Shown here: positions 11,917 to 25,023 of the stretch, one piece after another
How the letters are laid out: every line of letters begins with the position of its first letter
Numbering within the stretch: the first letter of the stretch is position 1
Assembly: GCF_016481305.1 (NCBI RefSeq)
Contig: NZ_JAENBO010000003.1
Span: 124,001-188,000 of the forward strand
From: Streptococcus pacificus
Lineage (GTDB): Bacteria; Bacillota; Bacilli; Lactobacillales; Streptococcaceae
Direction of reading: 5' to 3'
Length of the DNA stretch: 64,000 nucleotides
Notes under the pieces: model-generated
Database searches by the model: none
What the model saw: the letters and a program-made list of their open reading frames with translations, nothing else
What the model was told of the DNA's origin: nothing
Program-made: the position numbers and the translations under genes

Positions 11917-12204
11917 CTAAATCTTAAAAATGGCATACATTAAAACAGCTAATAATAAAATGACTATAACCAAAATTAAATTTAATTTCTTGCTGAAAGC
12001 ATTGCGCTTAGCATTTTCTATCCGACGGCTTTTAATCATTTGCTCTTGTCCATTGGAAGGCTCGTCTTGCAAAGAATAATCAGAATAATTATCAGAAATC
12101 ACTGGAATAACTTTGGTATCTTCGTCTTCTATCAACTGACTATCCAATGTTTTTTTGGCATTAGCACGTCTAATGATGTCATCAGTTAATAAAGGTTTTC
12201 CCAT
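11917..12204 (-). CDS. macP: MacP-like regulator of PBP2a
   Basis: 95 residues: a polar cytoplasmic N-terminus starting MGKPLLTDDIIRRANA, a basic stretch and one C-terminal membrane helix (about 75-93). Length, layout and position between the ADP-ribose pyrophosphatase gene and mtnN match pneumococcal MacP, the membrane cofactor of class A PBP2a that is phosphorylated by StkP. Function is inferred from synteny and sequence similarity. Confidence 0.78.
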   Translation of the reverse strand: MGKPLLTDDIIRRANAKKTLDSQLIEDEDTKVIPVISDNYSDYSLQDEPSNGQEQMIKSRRIENAKRNAFSKKLNLILVIVILLLAVLMYAIFKI

Positions 12205-12758
12205 TAGAGTATCCTTTCTTGATTTAGTGTTAGGTATTGAACTGCAATAATTGTTTTGGCATCGGTAATTTGACCAGTACTAATCATGTCTTGACACTCT
12301 TTTAGACTTAATTCAAGAATTTCAATCGTTTCATCGTCATCTTTTGGTTTTGGATTTGGCACTTTTTTAAGACTTGTCCCTAAATAGAGTTTTATCTTTT
12401 CGTTACAAAAACCAATAGCTGTATAAAATTCATGGATAAGCGAAAGTTCTCCAACATAACCAGTTTCTTCTTCTAGTTCACGAAGGGCAGCTTCTTTTTC
12501 AGAGCCACTTTCACCAACTTCTAGTTTCCCAGCAGGAATTTCATAACTAATCATCTCAATAGCTTTACGGTATTGTTTAACAATAACTAATTTATTTTCT
12601 GGTGTTATTGCTAATACGGCAACCGCACCTTTATGAAAAACGAGTTCACGTGTTGACGTCCCTAAACCATTTGGTAATTCAACCTTATCAACAGCAACGT
12701 CAAAAATATGACCCTTAAAAATAGTTTCTCTTTCGATTGTTTTTTCAATAAATTCCAT
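12204..12758 (-). CDS. nudF: ADP-ribose pyrophosphatase (Nudix)
   Basis: 184 residues. The Nudix helix (RELEEETGY) follows EIPAGKLEVGE, the ADP-ribose pyrophosphatase form. The ATG at 12758 has AGGAG at suitable spacing; an upstream in-frame extension overlaps glmU and lacks a ribosome binding site. It cleaves ADP-ribose-type diphosphates. The stop overlaps the macP start. Confidence 0.85.
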   Translation of the reverse strand: MEFIEKTIERETIFKGHIFDVAVDKVELPNGLGTSTRELVFHKGAVAVLAITPENKLVIVKQYRKAIEMISYEIPAGKLEVGESGSEKEAALRELEEETGYVGELSLIHEFYTAIGFCNEKIKLYLGTSLKKVPNPKPKDDDETIEILELSLKECQDMISTGQITDAKTIIAVQYLTLNQERIL

Positions 12759-12768
12759 AAAAAAACTC

Positions 12769-14157
<1,389 letters not shown>

Positions 14158-14208
14158 TCACAATGCCTTTTTAAAATTACTCTATTATAGCATAATTAAC
14201 AGAAGTTG

Positions 14209-15174
14209 TTAAACCATTGTCGCTAGTGCCTGATCAAGAACGGTCATCACGCGTTGACTATGATTGAGTCTTTTTTTAGCTTCTTTTAAATCTTTTAAAC
14301 GAATGATTTCTTCAAATGCAACAAATTCAGACCATAGACGAGGTTGATTTGGATTATTATTAATAACTCTCGTTTCCTCACCATTTAGAGTTAAAGCGAT
14401 TGATGGAATAATACTTGTGGCACCGTTAACATCTAAATAGCCTTTATTCCCTTGAATCGTTGTTTTAATGGCTGCACTGGAGTCTTTAGAGCCGATACAA
14501 GAGACCTTAAACGTTTGATAATCCAAAAGTAAAATTCCTGATGTATCAACACCTTTTTCAATATTAGCCAAATATTGAACAGATTTAGGTAAGCCAAATA
14601 AACCAACAACAAAATGAATATTATAGATATTCAAATCACGAAGAGCCCCTCCACCTTTTTCTGGATCAAACACAGGAGCAATTTCACCGTTTTTAAAAGC
14701 ATCATAACGTGACGAATATTGTGAAAAATTACAATTGATAATTTTAATCTCGCCTAGTTTAGGCAATAATTCTTTAATTTCATCATAATTTTTTAAATAC
14801 TGATTGGTAATGGCTTCTAATAAGATGAGTTGTCTTTCGTTTGCTAACTGTGAAAGTTCTTCCAATTCTTTTGCTGTCATCGTAAATGGTTTCTCACAGA
14901 TGACATGTTTGTTAGCTAATAAGGCTTCTTTTGCAAAAGTAAAATGAAGGTGATTTGGTACAGCAATATAAACGGTATCTACCTCTTTACTAGCTAGTGC
15001 TTCTTGGTAATTACTGGTGTTTTGTTTTATGCCATATTTTTCGGATAAGTCTTTTGCTATATTAAGACTACGAGCTGTTGAGACAATCATTTCTAGAGTA
15101 ATTCCTTCAATTGTTTTTAGAACAGGTAGGACTTCTTTAACAATCATCCCTGTGCCAACTAGTGCTAATTTCAT
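14209..15174 (-). CDS. Gfo/Idh/MocA family oxidoreductase
   Basis: 321 residues. The N-terminal Rossmann fold (ALVGTGMIVKEVLP) and the family signature CEKPFTMTA near residue 95 identify a Gfo/Idh/MocA NAD(P)-dependent dehydrogenase; substrate unknown. It lies 12 bp after the SDR gene, so the two dehydrogenases and the DUF2829 gene are probably one unit. Confidence 0.88.
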   Translation of the reverse strand: MKLALVGTGMIVKEVLPVLKTIEGITLEMIVSTARSLNIAKDLSEKYGIKQNTSNYQEALASKEVDTVYIAVPNHLHFTFAKEALLANKHVICEKPFTMTAKELEELSQLANERQLILLEAITNQYLKNYDEIKELLPKLGEIKIINCNFSQYSSRYDAFKNGEIAPVFDPEKGGGALRDLNIYNIHFVVGLFGLPKSVQYLANIEKGVDTSGILLLDYQTFKVSCIGSKDSSAAIKTTIQGNKGYLDVNGATSIIPSIALTLNGEETRVINNNPNQPRLWSEFVAFEEIIRLKDLKEAKKRLNHSQRVMTVLDQALATMV

Positions 15175-15186
15175 TGTAAACTCCTT

Positions 15187-15885
15187 TTATTTCAGACTCC
15201 AACCACCGTCAATAGTAATAATCTCACCCTGCATAGCAGAGGCTTTTCCTGACGCCAAAAATAGACTCAACTCTGCCACTTCTTCTGGTGAAATCCAACG
15301 TTTGATTGGTGTTTCTTTTGCAACCCAATCTGCCAAACCACCTGGTTCAAAATCAGCTTTAGTCATGGCTGTTTTGACGGCGCCTGGAGCAATACCAAAA
15401 ATAGAGATATTTTTATCGGCATAATCAAGTGCTAATTGTTTGGTGAACCCGGCTAATGCGTGTTTAGATGCGGTATAGGCCACACCACCTCCTCCTGCTA
15501 TAAAAGAGGCGATGGAGCACATGGTAATAATACAGCCTGATTCTTTTTCAACCATTTTTTCTAAATAAAAAGAAGTCATCTTAACTGTTGCAAAAAAATT
15601 AGTGTCAAATACATTAGATATTTCCTTGATAGTTGTTGCTAATAATGGTTTGTAATTGTCCAAAACACCAGCTGTCAAGCATAAAACATCAATATCTTTT
15701 ACTTGCGTAAATAAAGGTGTTAAATCTTTTGTAATATCTAATGCAATAAAATCAAATAATCCTTCTAATCTTGGAGCAGGATTTTTATCAACACCGTAAA
15801 CATGGTAACCTTCTTTTAAAAAAAGTCTTGCTTGCTCATAGCCGATACCACTCGAGACACCTGTAATTAAAACGGTTTTAGTCAT
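15187..15885 (-). CDS. short-chain dehydrogenase/reductase
   Basis: 232 residues. NAD(P)-binding GVSSGIGYEQ near residue 10 and catalytic Ser and YTASKHA (Tyr-x3-Lys) near 138-146 are intact. The C-terminal MQGEIITIDGGWSL is typical of classical SDRs such as FabG, but fabG normally sits in the fatty-acid cluster, so this is a paralogue of unknown substrate. It overlaps the DUF2829 gene by 8 bp. Confidence 0.88.
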   Translation of the reverse strand: MTKTVLITGVSSGIGYEQARLFLKEGYHVYGVDKNPAPRLEGLFDFIALDITKDLTPLFTQVKDIDVLCLTAGVLDNYKPLLATTIKEISNVFDTNFFATVKMTSFYLEKMVEKESGCIITMCSIASFIAGGGGVAYTASKHALAGFTKQLALDYADKNISIFGIAPGAVKTAMTKADFEPGGLADWVAKETPIKRWISPEEVAELSLFLASGKASAMQGEIITIDGGWSLK

Positions 15886-16114
15886 TCACTTCAATCCAAT
15901 CTGTTGCTAAAACATCACAAGGCGTTGGACTCCACATGGAAAAACCTTCACCCTCACCTGAAACATTAATTAAAAAGTAAGGCGTTACCTCTAGAGATTG
16001 CCCTTTTTGTTCAATACTATCAAATAATTGGACATAATTTTCAGCACCACCCCAACCTGTGCGAACATATTTTTTCTTTGCTTTTAACCCTGGTAAAATT
16101 TCTTCAAATGTCAT
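15878..16114 (-). CDS. DUF2829 (Tad2-like) small protein
   Basis: 78 residues. LKAKKKYVRTGWGG, a central beta segment (YFLINVSGEGEGFSMWSP) and a closing DVLATDWIEV match the DUF2829 fold. Known family: phage DUF2829 members include Tad2, which sequesters the Thoeris signal molecule; many members are uncharacterised. RBS AGGAGG precedes the ATG. It is the first gene of an apparent three-gene unit and overlaps the SDR gene by 8 bp. Whether it binds a nucleotide signal is inference. Confidence 0.72.
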   Translation of the reverse strand: MTFEEILPGLKAKKKYVRTGWGGAENYVQLFDSIEQKGQSLEVTPYFLINVSGEGEGFSMWSPTPCDVLATDWIEVND

Positions 16115-16193
16115 GATAGCCTCCTTTATGCTACTGCCATTATACCATAAAAAGAATAGTTTTCTTTTCTTGCAAATAGCTTAAAAGTCATCA

Positions 16194-16222
16194 AAAAAGA
16201 GAACACAAAATGTTCTCTTTTT
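16194..16222 (-). terminator. terminator of metG
   Basis: Hairpin AAAAAGAGAACA / TGTTCTCTTTTT with a minus-strand T run, directly after the metG stop. Confidence 0.88.
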
Positions 16223-16227
16223 AGTGA

Positions 16228-18267
<2,040 letters not shown>

Positions 18268-18360
18268 TCATAAATGAATTGATGCGATAAGTTATTTGAT
18301 AAGTTTTATCGTCTTTTTATCAGTATTTCTCAATTAGTCGCAGAAATAGAATTGTTTTGA

Positions 18361-18366
18361 TATAAT
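18361..18366 (+). promoter_or_regulatory. extended -10 promoter of exoA
   Basis: TGA then TATAAT about 35 bp upstream of the exoA ATG. The -35 is poor. Confidence 0.5.
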
Positions 18367-18398
18367 GAAGCTATTAATTAACGAAAAAGGAATGACAA

Positions 18399-19226
18399 AT
18401 GAAATTAATCTCTTGGAATATTGACTCTTTAAATGCTGCTTTAACAAGTGACTCAAATCGTGCCATTTTATCACGTCAAGTAATTGAAAGCTTGGTGGCT
18501 GAAGATGCTGATGTTATTGCTATTCAGGAAACTAAATTATCTGCTAAAGGGCCTACTAATAAACATCTTGAACAATTGGAATATTATTTCCCAAACCATA
18601 CTCATACTTGGCGGTCTTCAGTTGAGCCAGCTAGAAAAGGCTACGCAGGAACCATGTTCTTGTATAAATCAGAATTGACACCAAACATTACTTTTCCTGA
18701 AATCGGTGCCCCTTCGACAATGGATAGTGAGGGTCGTATCATTACACTAGAATTTGAAGACTTTTTTGTCACACAAGTCTATACCCCAAACGCTGGCGAC
18801 GGACTAAAAAGATTAGCTGATAGACAAGAATGGGACAAACACTATGCTGATTATTTGGTAGGTTTAGACCAAGAAAAACCTGTTCTTGCCACTGGTGATT
18901 ATAATGTTGCCCATAAAGAAATTGACCTTGCTAATCCAAGCAGTAACCGCCAATCACCTGGTTTTACCGATGAAGAAAGAGAAGGGTTTACCAATCTCTT
19001 AGCTAAAGGCTTTGTTGACACCTTTAGATATCTCCATGGTGATATTCCTGATGTTTATACCTGGTGGGCACAACGTAGCAAAACCAGCAAAATTAATAAC
19101 ACCGGCTGGAGAATTGATTACTGGTTAACGAGCCAAAGGCTGGTGGATAGAATTAAGAAATCAGAAATGATTGATTCAGGCAGTCGACAAGATCATACAC
19201 CAATTGTCTTAGAAATTGATTTATAA
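18399..19226 (+). CDS. exoA: exodeoxyribonuclease III / AP endonuclease
   Basis: 275 residues of the exonuclease-endonuclease-phosphatase fold. SWNIDSLNA, IQETKL (Mg-binding Glu), TGDYNVAHKEIDL and the C-terminal DHTPIVLEI (catalytic Asp-His) are intact. It cleaves DNA at abasic sites in base excision repair. AAAGGA precedes the ATG. Confidence 0.94.
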   Translation: MKLISWNIDSLNAALTSDSNRAILSRQVIESLVAEDADVIAIQETKLSAKGPTNKHLEQLEYYFPNHTHTWRSSVEPARKGYAGTMFLYKSELTPNITFPEIGAPSTMDSEGRIITLEFEDFFVTQVYTPNAGDGLKRLADRQEWDKHYADYLVGLDQEKPVLATGDYNVAHKEIDLANPSSNRQSPGFTDEEREGFTNLLAKGFVDTFRYLHGDIPDVYTWWAQRSKTSKINNTGWRIDYWLTSQRLVDRIKKSEMIDSGSRQDHTPIVLEIDL

Positions 19227-19253
19227 AAAAAGCAGGGAAAATCCCTGCTTTTT
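19225..19253. terminator. bidirectional terminator, exoA and ArsC-like gene
   Basis: Stem AAAAGCAGGGA / TCCCTGCTTTT between two convergent genes, with T runs on both strands. Confidence 0.88.
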
Positions 19254-19255
19254 CT

Positions 19256-19609
19256 TTATAGTGCTAACTCTTCATAGCTCTTTTTATAACCTACTTGGAG
19301 TAACTGATTATCATTAATCAGTAGAGGGCGTTTGATTAACATACCATCACTAGATAACAAATCAACCGCCTCATCAATACTCAAGTGTGGTAACTTATCT
19401 TTCATTCCTAAAGCACGATAACTCATGCCACTTGTGTTAAAGAAAGATTTTAAAGGTAAACCACTAGTAGTGATCCATTGTTTCAATGTTTCCGCACTTG
19501 GAGGTGTTTCTTTGAGATTAATGGCTTCAAAATCAATTCCCAAAGAAATTAATTCTGCTTTCGCCTTACGGCAAGTACTACATTTAGGATATTCATAAAA
19601 GGTTAACAT
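19256..19609 (-). CDS. ArsC/Spx family protein
   Basis: 117 residues with a thioredoxin-like fold and CSTC near residues 10-13 (YEYPKCSTCRKAK), then LKETPPS and KRPLL. The KRPLL segment and CxxC place it in the ArsC/Spx/YffB group. It does not look like SpxA, so glutaredoxin-like reductase is the safer reading. The start at 19609 has AAGGAG; the upstream ATG does not. Confidence 0.8.
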   Translation of the reverse strand: MLTFYEYPKCSTCRKAKAELISLGIDFEAINLKETPPSAETLKQWITTSGLPLKSFFNTSGMSYRALGMKDKLPHLSIDEAVDLLSSDGMLIKRPLLINDNQLLQVGYKKSYEELAL

Positions 19610-19707
19610 TATTTCTCCTTTTCGATTGTTTTGACAATGTACAAAATTCATTTAGTAATTAAATTTTCTCATTTTAAAAAGCTTGGTTCGTAATCATTCT
19701 CATTGTT

Positions 19708-20196
19708 TTAAGGCACAAATGTTATGTTTTCATGTGTTAGGAGCCAACGTTTTTTATCTAATCCACCTGCATAGCCTGAAAGCTTGCCCGCACTAGATAA
19801 AACTCGGTGACACGGGATAACCATTGAAAAAGGATTGTGACCAATTGCTGTCCCTACTGCTTGAGGTGACTGACAATCTAGTTGCTTAGCTAATTCACCA
19901 TAGGTCGTTAATTGGCCGTACGGTATTGTTCTAAGGGCTTTCCAAACTTTCTTTTGAAAAGAACTTCCCTGTATGATAAGGGGAAGATTGTCTGCTGAGG
20001 GTTTTCTTCCTGAAAAATAAGCCTCCAACCAGTCAATCACTCTATCAATAGCTTCAGTTGATCCTTTAATCGGTTTTTCAGAAATGCCTTGTTCAAAATA
20101 AGTTTGATGCACAAACCAAATGCCTATCACGCCTTCATTATTAGCAATGATAGACATCTCTCCCAAAGGAGAATGATAGATTTTTTTGATTAACAC
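19708..20196 (-). CDS. ogt: methylated-DNA-protein cysteine methyltransferase
   Basis: 162 residues. The active-site PCHRV (Cys acceptor) lies near residue 130, preceded by the helix-turn-helix segment (GQLTTYGELAKQL) and GHNPFSMVI. It repairs O6-methylguanine by suicide alkyl transfer. The gene follows serA by 7 bp and may be co-transcribed with the serine genes. Confidence 0.94.
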   Translation of the reverse strand: MLIKKIYHSPLGEMSIIANNEGVIGIWFVHQTYFEQGISEKPIKGSTEAIDRVIDWLEAYFSGRKPSADNLPLIIQGSSFQKKVWKALRTIPYGQLTTYGELAKQLDCQSPQAVGTAIGHNPFSMVIPCHRVLSSAGKLSGYAGGLDKKRWLLTHENITFVP

Positions 20197-20203
20197 AATA
20201 ACT

Positions 20204-21382
20204 TTATCCCTTATTTTCGATTAAACGGACTCGAATAATATTGTCATTTGCTTCAAAAACACTGACTAGCTTATCTACTTTTTCTTTATCACTTTCACCT
20301 AAGTCAATAAGAGTATATGCAAACTCTCCATTTGAACGATTAATAATATTATCAATATTGATTGACTCCCCTGATACGGCAGCAGACATTTCAGCTACCA
20401 TATTGGGAACATTTTTATTAATGAGGGTAATGCGATAAGGCGAATTTAAAGCTTGATGAACATTAGGGAAATTCACTGAGTGAGTAATTTCTCCTGTTTC
20501 TAAAAATTGACGAACGGTTTGGCTAGCCATAATGGCACAGTTTAATTCGGCTTCTTTTGTTGATCCACCAACATGAGGAAAAACAGTAATCTGTTTTTTA
20601 TTGAGCAGCTCCTCATTGCCAAAGTCAGTCACATAATGCTTAATAGTACCTATTAAAATAGCCTCAAAAAGAGCATCTTGATTAACCAATTCGGCACGCG
20701 CAAAATTAATAAGTGTTGTGCCTTTAGGCATCATGGCAAAGGTTTCTTTGTTAAAAGTATCTTTTGTATCTGGTGTTAGCGGGACATGAATAGTAATATA
20801 ATCTGCTTGAGTCAAAATATCCTTGATGTCTGCAACTCTTTTCACATGACTTGAAATACTCCAAGCCGTTTCAATAGAAACATAAGGATCATAGCCTAGA
20901 ACTTTCATACCTAAACGTCTGGCATCATTAGCAATACGAGCTCCAATAGCTCCTAGACCAATGACGCCTAATGTTTTACCAGAAATCTCAGACCCAGCAA
21001 ATTGACTTTTGCCGGCTTCAATTTGTTTAGGCACATCAACTCCAGAAAGCTTATTGACCCATTGATTGGCTGAGAGATAATCACGCGCCGACAAGAGAAG
21101 AGCTGTAATCACAGATTCTTTAACTGCATTAGCATTGGCCCCAGGAGTGTTAAAAACAACAATCCCTTTTGTGGTCGCATCATCGATAGGAATATTATTT
21201 GTGCCTGCACCCGCACGAGCAATCGCTTTTAAAGACTCAGGGAAAGGTTGGTCATGTAAGTTTTGACTACGTAGAATATAGGCATCTTCTTGGTTGGTCT
21301 CGCCATTTATCTCAAAATTGTCTCCTAGTTCTTTGAGGCCAATCGGATTAATATTGTTAAATGTTTTAATGTAGTATGTCAT
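20204..21382 (-). CDS. serA: D-3-phosphoglycerate dehydrogenase
   Basis: 392 residues. NAD-binding GLGAIGARIANDARRLGMKV lies near residue 145, ARAELVN and the catalytic HVGGST near 280, and a C-terminal ACT domain (about 320-392) suggests serine feedback. First step of the phosphorylated serine pathway. It lies third in serC-GNAT-serA. Confidence 0.95.
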   Translation of the reverse strand: MTYYIKTFNNINPIGLKELGDNFEINGETNQEDAYILRSQNLHDQPFPESLKAIARAGAGTNNIPIDDATTKGIVVFNTPGANANAVKESVITALLLSARDYLSANQWVNKLSGVDVPKQIEAGKSQFAGSEISGKTLGVIGLGAIGARIANDARRLGMKVLGYDPYVSIETAWSISSHVKRVADIKDILTQADYITIHVPLTPDTKDTFNKETFAMMPKGTTLINFARAELVNQDALFEAILIGTIKHYVTDFGNEELLNKKQITVFPHVGGSTKEAELNCAIMASQTVRQFLETGEITHSVNFPNVHQALNSPYRITLINKNVPNMVAEMSAAVSGESINIDNIINRSNGEFAYTLIDLGESDKEKVDKLVSVFEANDNIIRVRLIENKG

Positions 21383-21415
21383 TTTATCTCCCTAATAAAT
21401 TGGTGATTTGGTTAA

Positions 21416-21916
21416 TTAGTTTCTGGCTTTGATTCTTTGGTAAGCTAAGCACTCACCATCTATAGGTACTTTTCCTTGGTAGCTAAAGTCTAATTTTTCA
21501 AGAATATGTTGCATAATCTTATTTTTTTCATGAGTATCACATCTGAAATCATTGGCATCAAAACCCTCCATCAAACCTTCTAATAAGGTTTGAGCGATTT
21601 GTTGTCCTCTATATGATTTAGCAATTGCCACACGATGAAAAGTGATATAGTCTTGGTTTTGATTTAGCCATTTGCCATCATAAATGGCATCATAGGCAGG
21701 CTCTTTTCCTTCAATGACAGCAGCATAACCAGCAAGCATGTCATCAACTAAAATAACATAGCCTTGACCTTTTATAATGTCTTCAATGATAGTTTCTTCG
21801 TTTGGATAATCATTTTGCCATTGATTGCTGCCACTTTCTGCTAAAAATGTTTTAGCGTCAGTCATAATGGTCATGATATCGTTTACTTCATTTGGAAAAG
21901 CTAGCCTAATATTCAT
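21416..21916 (-). CDS. GNAT family acetyltransferase
   Basis: 166 residues. Acetyl-CoA-binding motif A ([21 protein letters not shown]) is clear near residue 95. It lies between serC and serA and overlaps serC by 4 bp, so translation is probably coupled. Substrate unknown. Confidence 0.85.
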   Translation of the reverse strand: MNIRLAFPNEVNDIMTIMTDAKTFLAESGSNQWQNDYPNEETIIEDIIKGQGYVILVDDMLAGYAAVIEGKEPAYDAIYDGKWLNQNQDYITFHRVAIAKSYRGQQIAQTLLEGLMEGFDANDFRCDTHEKNKIMQHILEKLDFSYQGKVPIDGECLAYQRIKARN

Positions 21917-23007
21917 TTTTTATTAACCTCTTCAAAGTTTTTCATAAAATCAATTAAGGCAAGAACACCTTCTTTTGGAAAGGCGTTATAAAGACTTGCT
22001 CGCATTCCACCAACGCTACGATGCCCTTTAATATTTTTAAAGCCTGCCAAGTCAGCTTCTTGATTAAACTTGTCATCTAGTTCTTTATTAGGTGTTGTAA
22101 ATGGAATATTTGATAAGGATCTATTTTCTTTATTCAAAACTGGGTTTTGATAAAAGTCAGATTGATCAATATAGTCATACAAGAGGGATGATTTTTCTTG
22201 ATTTTGTTTGGTTATTTCAGGAACGCCACCAAGTTCTTTTAACCATTCGAAGACTAATTTTGCCATATAAATACCAAATGTTGGGGGTGTGTTATAAAGT
22301 GATTGACTTTCTGCTTGAATCCTATAATCCAACATACTTGATAAGGTGGGTTCTGTATTTAATAAATCTTCACGAATAATCACAATGGTTACTCCAGCTG
22401 GACCAATATTTTTTTGGGCGCCGGCATAAATCATCCCAAAATCAGAAACTTGATAAGGGAAAGCCAAAATATTAGAACTCATGTCTGCAATAATAGGAAC
22501 ACCATTTGTATCTGGCAACTCATAAATGGACGTTCCTTCAATAGTATTATTTGTTGTGAGATGCAGATAAGCCGCATCTTTTGCAATGTCTTTGGTTTTA
22601 ATTTCAGGAATATGGTTAAAGCCATCTTCTTCTGACGATGCTAATAAAATAGGTTCAAAAGGAATTGTTTTAGATAGTTTTACCGCTTCACTGTAGGCTT
22701 TTTTACCCCATGACCCTGCAACAAGATAATAGGCTTTTTTTCCTTTGGCTAAATTCAAGGGAATCATTGAAAACTGAGTTGAGGCACCACCTTGTAAAAA
22801 GAGAACCTTGTAATTATCAGGAATTGCCATCAACTCTCTTAATAACTGTTCGGCATCTTTAATAATGGCATCAAAAGCTTTCGAACGATGAGAAAGCTCC
22901 ATAACACTCATCTGCGTACCATCATAGTTTAAAAACTCATCTTGTGCTTTTTTTAGCACTTCTTTAGGTAAAACAGCAGGACCTGCTGAAAAGTTATATA
23001 TTGTCAT
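21913..23007 (-). CDS. serC: phosphoserine aminotransferase
   Basis: 364 residues of the class V PLP aminotransferase family. N-terminal [13 protein letters not shown], the PLP lysine in [10 protein letters not shown] near residue 197 and the C-terminal [16 protein letters not shown] are diagnostic. Second step of serine synthesis; first gene of serC-GNAT-serA. Confidence 0.96.
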   Translation of the reverse strand: MTIYNFSAGPAVLPKEVLKKAQDEFLNYDGTQMSVMELSHRSKAFDAIIKDAEQLLRELMAIPDNYKVLFLQGGASTQFSMIPLNLAKGKKAYYLVAGSWGKKAYSEAVKLSKTIPFEPILLASSEEDGFNHIPEIKTKDIAKDAAYLHLTTNNTIEGTSIYELPDTNGVPIIADMSSNILAFPYQVSDFGMIYAGAQKNIGPAGVTIVIIREDLLNTEPTLSSMLDYRIQAESQSLYNTPPTFGIYMAKLVFEWLKELGGVPEITKQNQEKSSLLYDYIDQSDFYQNPVLNKENRSLSNIPFTTPNKELDDKFNQEADLAGFKNIKGHRSVGGMRASLYNAFPKEGVLALIDFMKNFEEVNKK

Positions 23008-23098
23008 CTGTTAGCCTCCATAAAAATTGCTTTTAGTATACCACAATTTTCAGAAAATTCACAACTATTTTAATTTTTAAAACTCGCCAACTTCATGG

Positions 23099-23104
23099 TA
23101 TAAT
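23099..23104 (+). promoter_or_regulatory. extended -10 promoter of cutC
   Basis: TGG then TATAAT, 30 bp before the cutC ATG, with a GAGGAG site between. Confidence 0.5.
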
Positions 23105-23132
23105 AGTTCTAAGAAAAAAGAGGAGAAAAGTA

Positions 23133-23771
23133 ATGATTATTAAAGAATTTTGTGCTGAAAATTTAACTGACTTACCAAAATTAGTGGGAACCGACATCAC
23201 TCGCATAGAATTATGTGATAATTTAGCGCAGGGAGGCACAACTCCTAGCTATGGTGTTATCAAGGAAGCTTGTCACTACCTTCATGAACATAATATAACA
23301 GTTGCAACCATGATTCGCCCAAGAGGTGGAGATTTTGTCTATAATGACACTGAAATAAGAGTCATGGAAGATGATATTTTAAAAGCTGTTGAACTAGAAA
23401 GTGACGCTCTTGTTTTTGGAATGCTTACTGAAGATAATGAAATTGATATTGATGGGATTGAACAACTTCTACCAGCTTGTCAAGGAGTTGCTATGGTCTT
23501 TCACATGGCTTTTGATTTAATTCCAGAAGATAAGCAACAAGAAGCTATTGATACCCTTGTTGACCTAGGGTTTGTTCGTATCTTACTTCATGGCAATAAA
23601 GAACGTGGAGACATTTTCAATAATATTAATCATCTTCTCGATTTAATTGCTTATGCCGATAATCGTATTGAAATCCTTCTTGGTGGAGGGGTTTCAGACA
23701 AAAACTATAAACAATTACTTAGCCTAACTAAAACCAATCAAGTTCACGGAACAGGACTTCTTGTTAAATAA
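23133..23771 (+). CDS. cutC: CutC family protein
   Basis: 212-residue TIM-barrel protein. RIELCDNLAQGGTTPSYG near the start, TMIRPRGGDFVY near residue 60 and HGTGLL at the end are CutC family segments. Long called a copper homeostasis protein; the biochemical role is unsettled. Confidence 0.9.
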   Translation: MIIKEFCAENLTDLPKLVGTDITRIELCDNLAQGGTTPSYGVIKEACHYLHEHNITVATMIRPRGGDFVYNDTEIRVMEDDILKAVELESDALVFGMLTEDNEIDIDGIEQLLPACQGVAMVFHMAFDLIPEDKQQEAIDTLVDLGFVRILLHGNKERGDIFNNINHLLDLIAYADNRIEILLGGGVSDKNYKQLLSLTKTNQVHGTGLLVK

Positions 23772-23795
23772 AAAATAGTTCGTTTTTCTTGAAAC

Positions 23796-23826
23796 AAAAA
23801 GCACTCAGTAAATTGAGTGCTTTTTT
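23796..23826. terminator. bidirectional terminator, cutC and rsmI
   Basis: Stem AAAAGCACTCA / TGAGTGCTTTT between convergent genes. Confidence 0.88.
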
Positions 23827-24697
23827 AGTGTTGATCATTTAAATGATGGTAAGTGTTGTAAACCTCTTGACGATTTAATTGATACTCTTTAGCCACTTTT
23901 TTAATCGCTTGATTTGGCTTTAAACCATTACTTATTAGCTCATTAACCATTGTTAGAACATCTGTATTTTCTAACTCTAGATCTTTTCTATCATCTTCTA
24001 ATCCAGAAACAATGATTAAACATTCTCCTTTTAGTGGATTGTCTTCAATAAAATCGATGACTTCGGTAATGCTACCTCTTTGATATTCTTCATACAGTTT
24101 TGTGAGTTCGCGAACAACAACGACCTGCCTATCACCATAGACTGATAACATATTGCTTAATGTTTCTTTGACACGATATGGAGATTCATAAAAAATCTGC
24201 GTCTCAGGATAAGAGTGTTTCTGTTCAAAAAACGCTTTTTGTTGCGAGGCTTTTCTTGGAAGAAAGCCATAAAAAATATGCGGTTGAGGAACAAGACCAC
24301 TAGCAATAAGAGCAGTAATTCCTGCACTTGCTCCTGGTAAGGAAACCACATTAATTCCTTTTTCAATAGCAGCAAGAACCAAATCATGACCAGGGTCTGA
24401 AATGCTAGGAAGCCCCGCATCAGATACTTGCGCAATGGATTTACCTGATTCTAAAAAAGCAATTAAATCAGGAATTTTACGAAAGGCATTGTGCTCATGA
24501 AAACTCGTTTGGCGGGTTGGTATTTCAAAATGTTTAAGTAATATTCCTGTATTTCTTGTGTCTTCTGCAGCTATCAAATCAACCGTTTTTAAAATCGAGA
24601 GACTTCTAAAAGTCATATCTTCTAAATTACCAATAGGAGTGGGAACAAGATAAAGCGTTCCATAGGGAGATGGCTTAAAACTTTTTTGTATTTGCAT
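23825..24697 (-). CDS. rsmI: 16S rRNA 2'-O-methyltransferase RsmI
   Basis: 290 residues. LYLVPTPIGNLEDMTFRSL, AEDTRNTGILL and SDAGLPSISDPG are those of the tetrapyrrole methylase-type RsmI, which methylates C1402 of 16S rRNA. ATG at 24697 chosen; an in-frame GTG at 24706 overlaps the yabA end and is also possible. GAGAG lies 9 bases before the ATG. Confidence 0.93.
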   Translation of the reverse strand: MQIQKSFKPSPYGTLYLVPTPIGNLEDMTFRSLSILKTVDLIAAEDTRNTGILLKHFEIPTRQTSFHEHNAFRKIPDLIAFLESGKSIAQVSDAGLPSISDPGHDLVLAAIEKGINVVSLPGASAGITALIASGLVPQPHIFYGFLPRKASQQKAFFEQKHSYPETQIFYESPYRVKETLSNMLSVYGDRQVVVVRELTKLYEEYQRGSITEVIDFIEDNPLKGECLIIVSGLEDDRKDLELENTDVLTMVNELISNGLKPNQAIKKVAKEYQLNRQEVYNTYHHLNDQH

Positions 24698-24702
24698 AAT
24701 AA

Positions 24703-25023
24703 TCACTCTCTATATAATAATTCCATACAGAAAACACAATCCGCATTATCTTCACGGTGCTGACCATAAAAGGTATTACAGACATGAAACCCTTCATCAT
24801 ATATTTTTTCAAGGTGGTTTCTACTTTTTTTCGAGATAGTCTCAGAAGCCCTAACTTTTGAATGTTCTATCTGCTCTTTTAACTGATGATTTTCAAGTCG
24901 CAATCTAGCATTTTCTTCAGCCATTTCTTTGACTGATTTTTTAAGTGCTTCTACTTCTGCAATTGATAACAATAAATCTTGAGATATCTCATCAAAATGT
25001 TCCAATAAATTTTTTTTATCCAT
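24703..25023 (-). CDS. yabA: replication initiation control protein YabA
   Basis: 106 residues. N-terminal coiled coil (about 1-65) and a C-terminal zinc site with Cys and His residues (FHVCNTFYGQHR...DCVFCMELLY). YabA binds DnaA and DnaN to restrain initiation. Located in the tmk-holB-yabA-rsmI group. Confidence 0.92.
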   Translation of the reverse strand: MDKKNLLEHFDEISQDLLLSIAEVEALKKSVKEMAEENARLRLENHQLKEQIEHSKVRASETISKKSRNHLEKIYDEGFHVCNTFYGQHREDNADCVFCMELLYRE

